From: Prevotella sp.
GTDB lineage: Bacteria > Bacteroidota > Bacteroidia > Bacteroidales > Bacteroidaceae
DNA: 47,449 nucleotides
Assembly (NCBI GenBank): GCA_017477435.1
Contig: JAFUVV010000033.1
Location: 1-47,449 of the forward strand
Direction: 5' to 3'
The translations under genes and the position numbers were made by a program. Positions 47,289 to 47,449 of this stretch are shown here, piece by piece. Each line of letters starts with the position of its first letter. Positions within the stretch are counted from its first letter, which is position 1. The notes under the pieces were generated by a model, which was given only the letters and a program-made list of their open reading frames with translations, searched no databases and was not told where the DNA came from.

Positions 47289-47449
47289 CACTCGCTTTCG
47301 CCCAATTCGGGGGGAGCGCAATGAAGAAAGAGTTCTTTGATAGGATTACATAACAGAGAAGAAGTAGTACAAGAAGCGTTGGCATTCTTTTCCCTTGGCC
47401 TTGGTGCCGTAGGGTTTTGGATGCCACGGGTAATACGAACTTACCGTCA
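47289..47449 (+). ncRNA. Probable 5' leader of an rRNA operon (16S beyond the window)
   Basis: The segment AAGAGTTCTTTGATAGGATT...CATAACAGAGAAGAAGTAGTACAAGAAGCG matches my memory of the boxA-like antitermination leader that precedes 16S rRNA in Bacteroidales. The 16S start (AGAGTTTGATCCTGGCTC) is not reached before 47449. A - strand frame at 47173-47427 is not a credible gene. Confidence 0.6.

Noticed and set aside
47173-47427. 84-residue - strand frame
   Set aside because: It covers the consensus promoter and rRNA-type leader of the opposite strand.

Overview
The window looks like a chromosomal segment of a member of Bacteroidales, most likely a Prevotella-like plant-glycan degrader. The evidence is: many promoters of the Bacteroidota type (TAnnTTTG at -7, several with TTTG 19 bp upstream), tRNA genes without encoded CCA, lipobox lipoproteins, secreted enzymes ending in short sorting-type tails, and a high density of secreted glycoside hydrolases. 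No species name can be given from the sequence alone.

Layout. 1-1340 is an AT-rich relic of a polymorphic toxin locus: a toxin-tip fragment, a likely immunity gene and a frameshifted Rhs core. 1559-3423 is a two-gene lipid operon resembling the glsA/glsB pair for N-acyl-amino-acid (glycine/ornithine-type) lipids. A GH2 enzyme (+) and a large PA14-containing protein (-) converge on a strong bidirectional terminator at 5403-5439. dgt (-) and dut (+) diverge; dut heads an envelope operon (TPR lipoprotein, DUF4292 lipoprotein, EnvC-like LytM protein). 15373-19399 (-) holds an M20 deacetylase, a ferredoxin-type aldo/keto reductase and a polyferredoxin that looks like NapH fused to NapG. 19883-23589 (+) holds an acyl-CoA synthetase, prfB, a 43-residue membrane peptide and a CYTH phosphatase; then come a VanZ-like gene and two overlapping Na+-symporter genes. 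tRNA-Phe and tRNA-Pro follow. 27623-42393 (-) is a long block of carbohydrate genes (two double-barrel GH-A-like paralogs flanking a GH43-GH39 fusion, a six-hairpin glycosidase), an EEP hydrolase, a CxxCH propeller lipoprotein, a DUF6057 membrane protein and kbl. A GH127-propeller-FN3 fusion (42984-46637, +) follows, and the window ends in what looks like the promoter and leader of an rRNA operon.

The most unusual content is intergenic. Five separate gaps each carry an 85-bp array of exactly four near-palindromes (AGTACA-N7-TGTACT) at an exact 22-bp period. Another gap carries five CTATC-N7-GATAG palindromes, also at exactly 22 bp, and a third carries AAAGGGCCCA three times at 22 bp. Different sequences with the same two-helical-turn phasing suggest a common mechanism or binding architecture. 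Other striking structures are a triplicated tRNA-Pro 3' half plus terminator (88-bp period), a tandemly repeated promoter region upstream of the acyl-CoA synthetase (88-90 bp), and 9-bp CTATAG and 10-bp CCTAGG palindrome arrays in front of the rRNA promoter.

How the genes fit together: the GH43, GH39, GH127 and GH2 enzymes together point to removal of L-arabinose and xylose side groups from plant cell-wall polysaccharide or glycoprotein. No SusC/SusD pair or sensor lies in the window, so the full utilisation locus, if there is one, is elsewhere.
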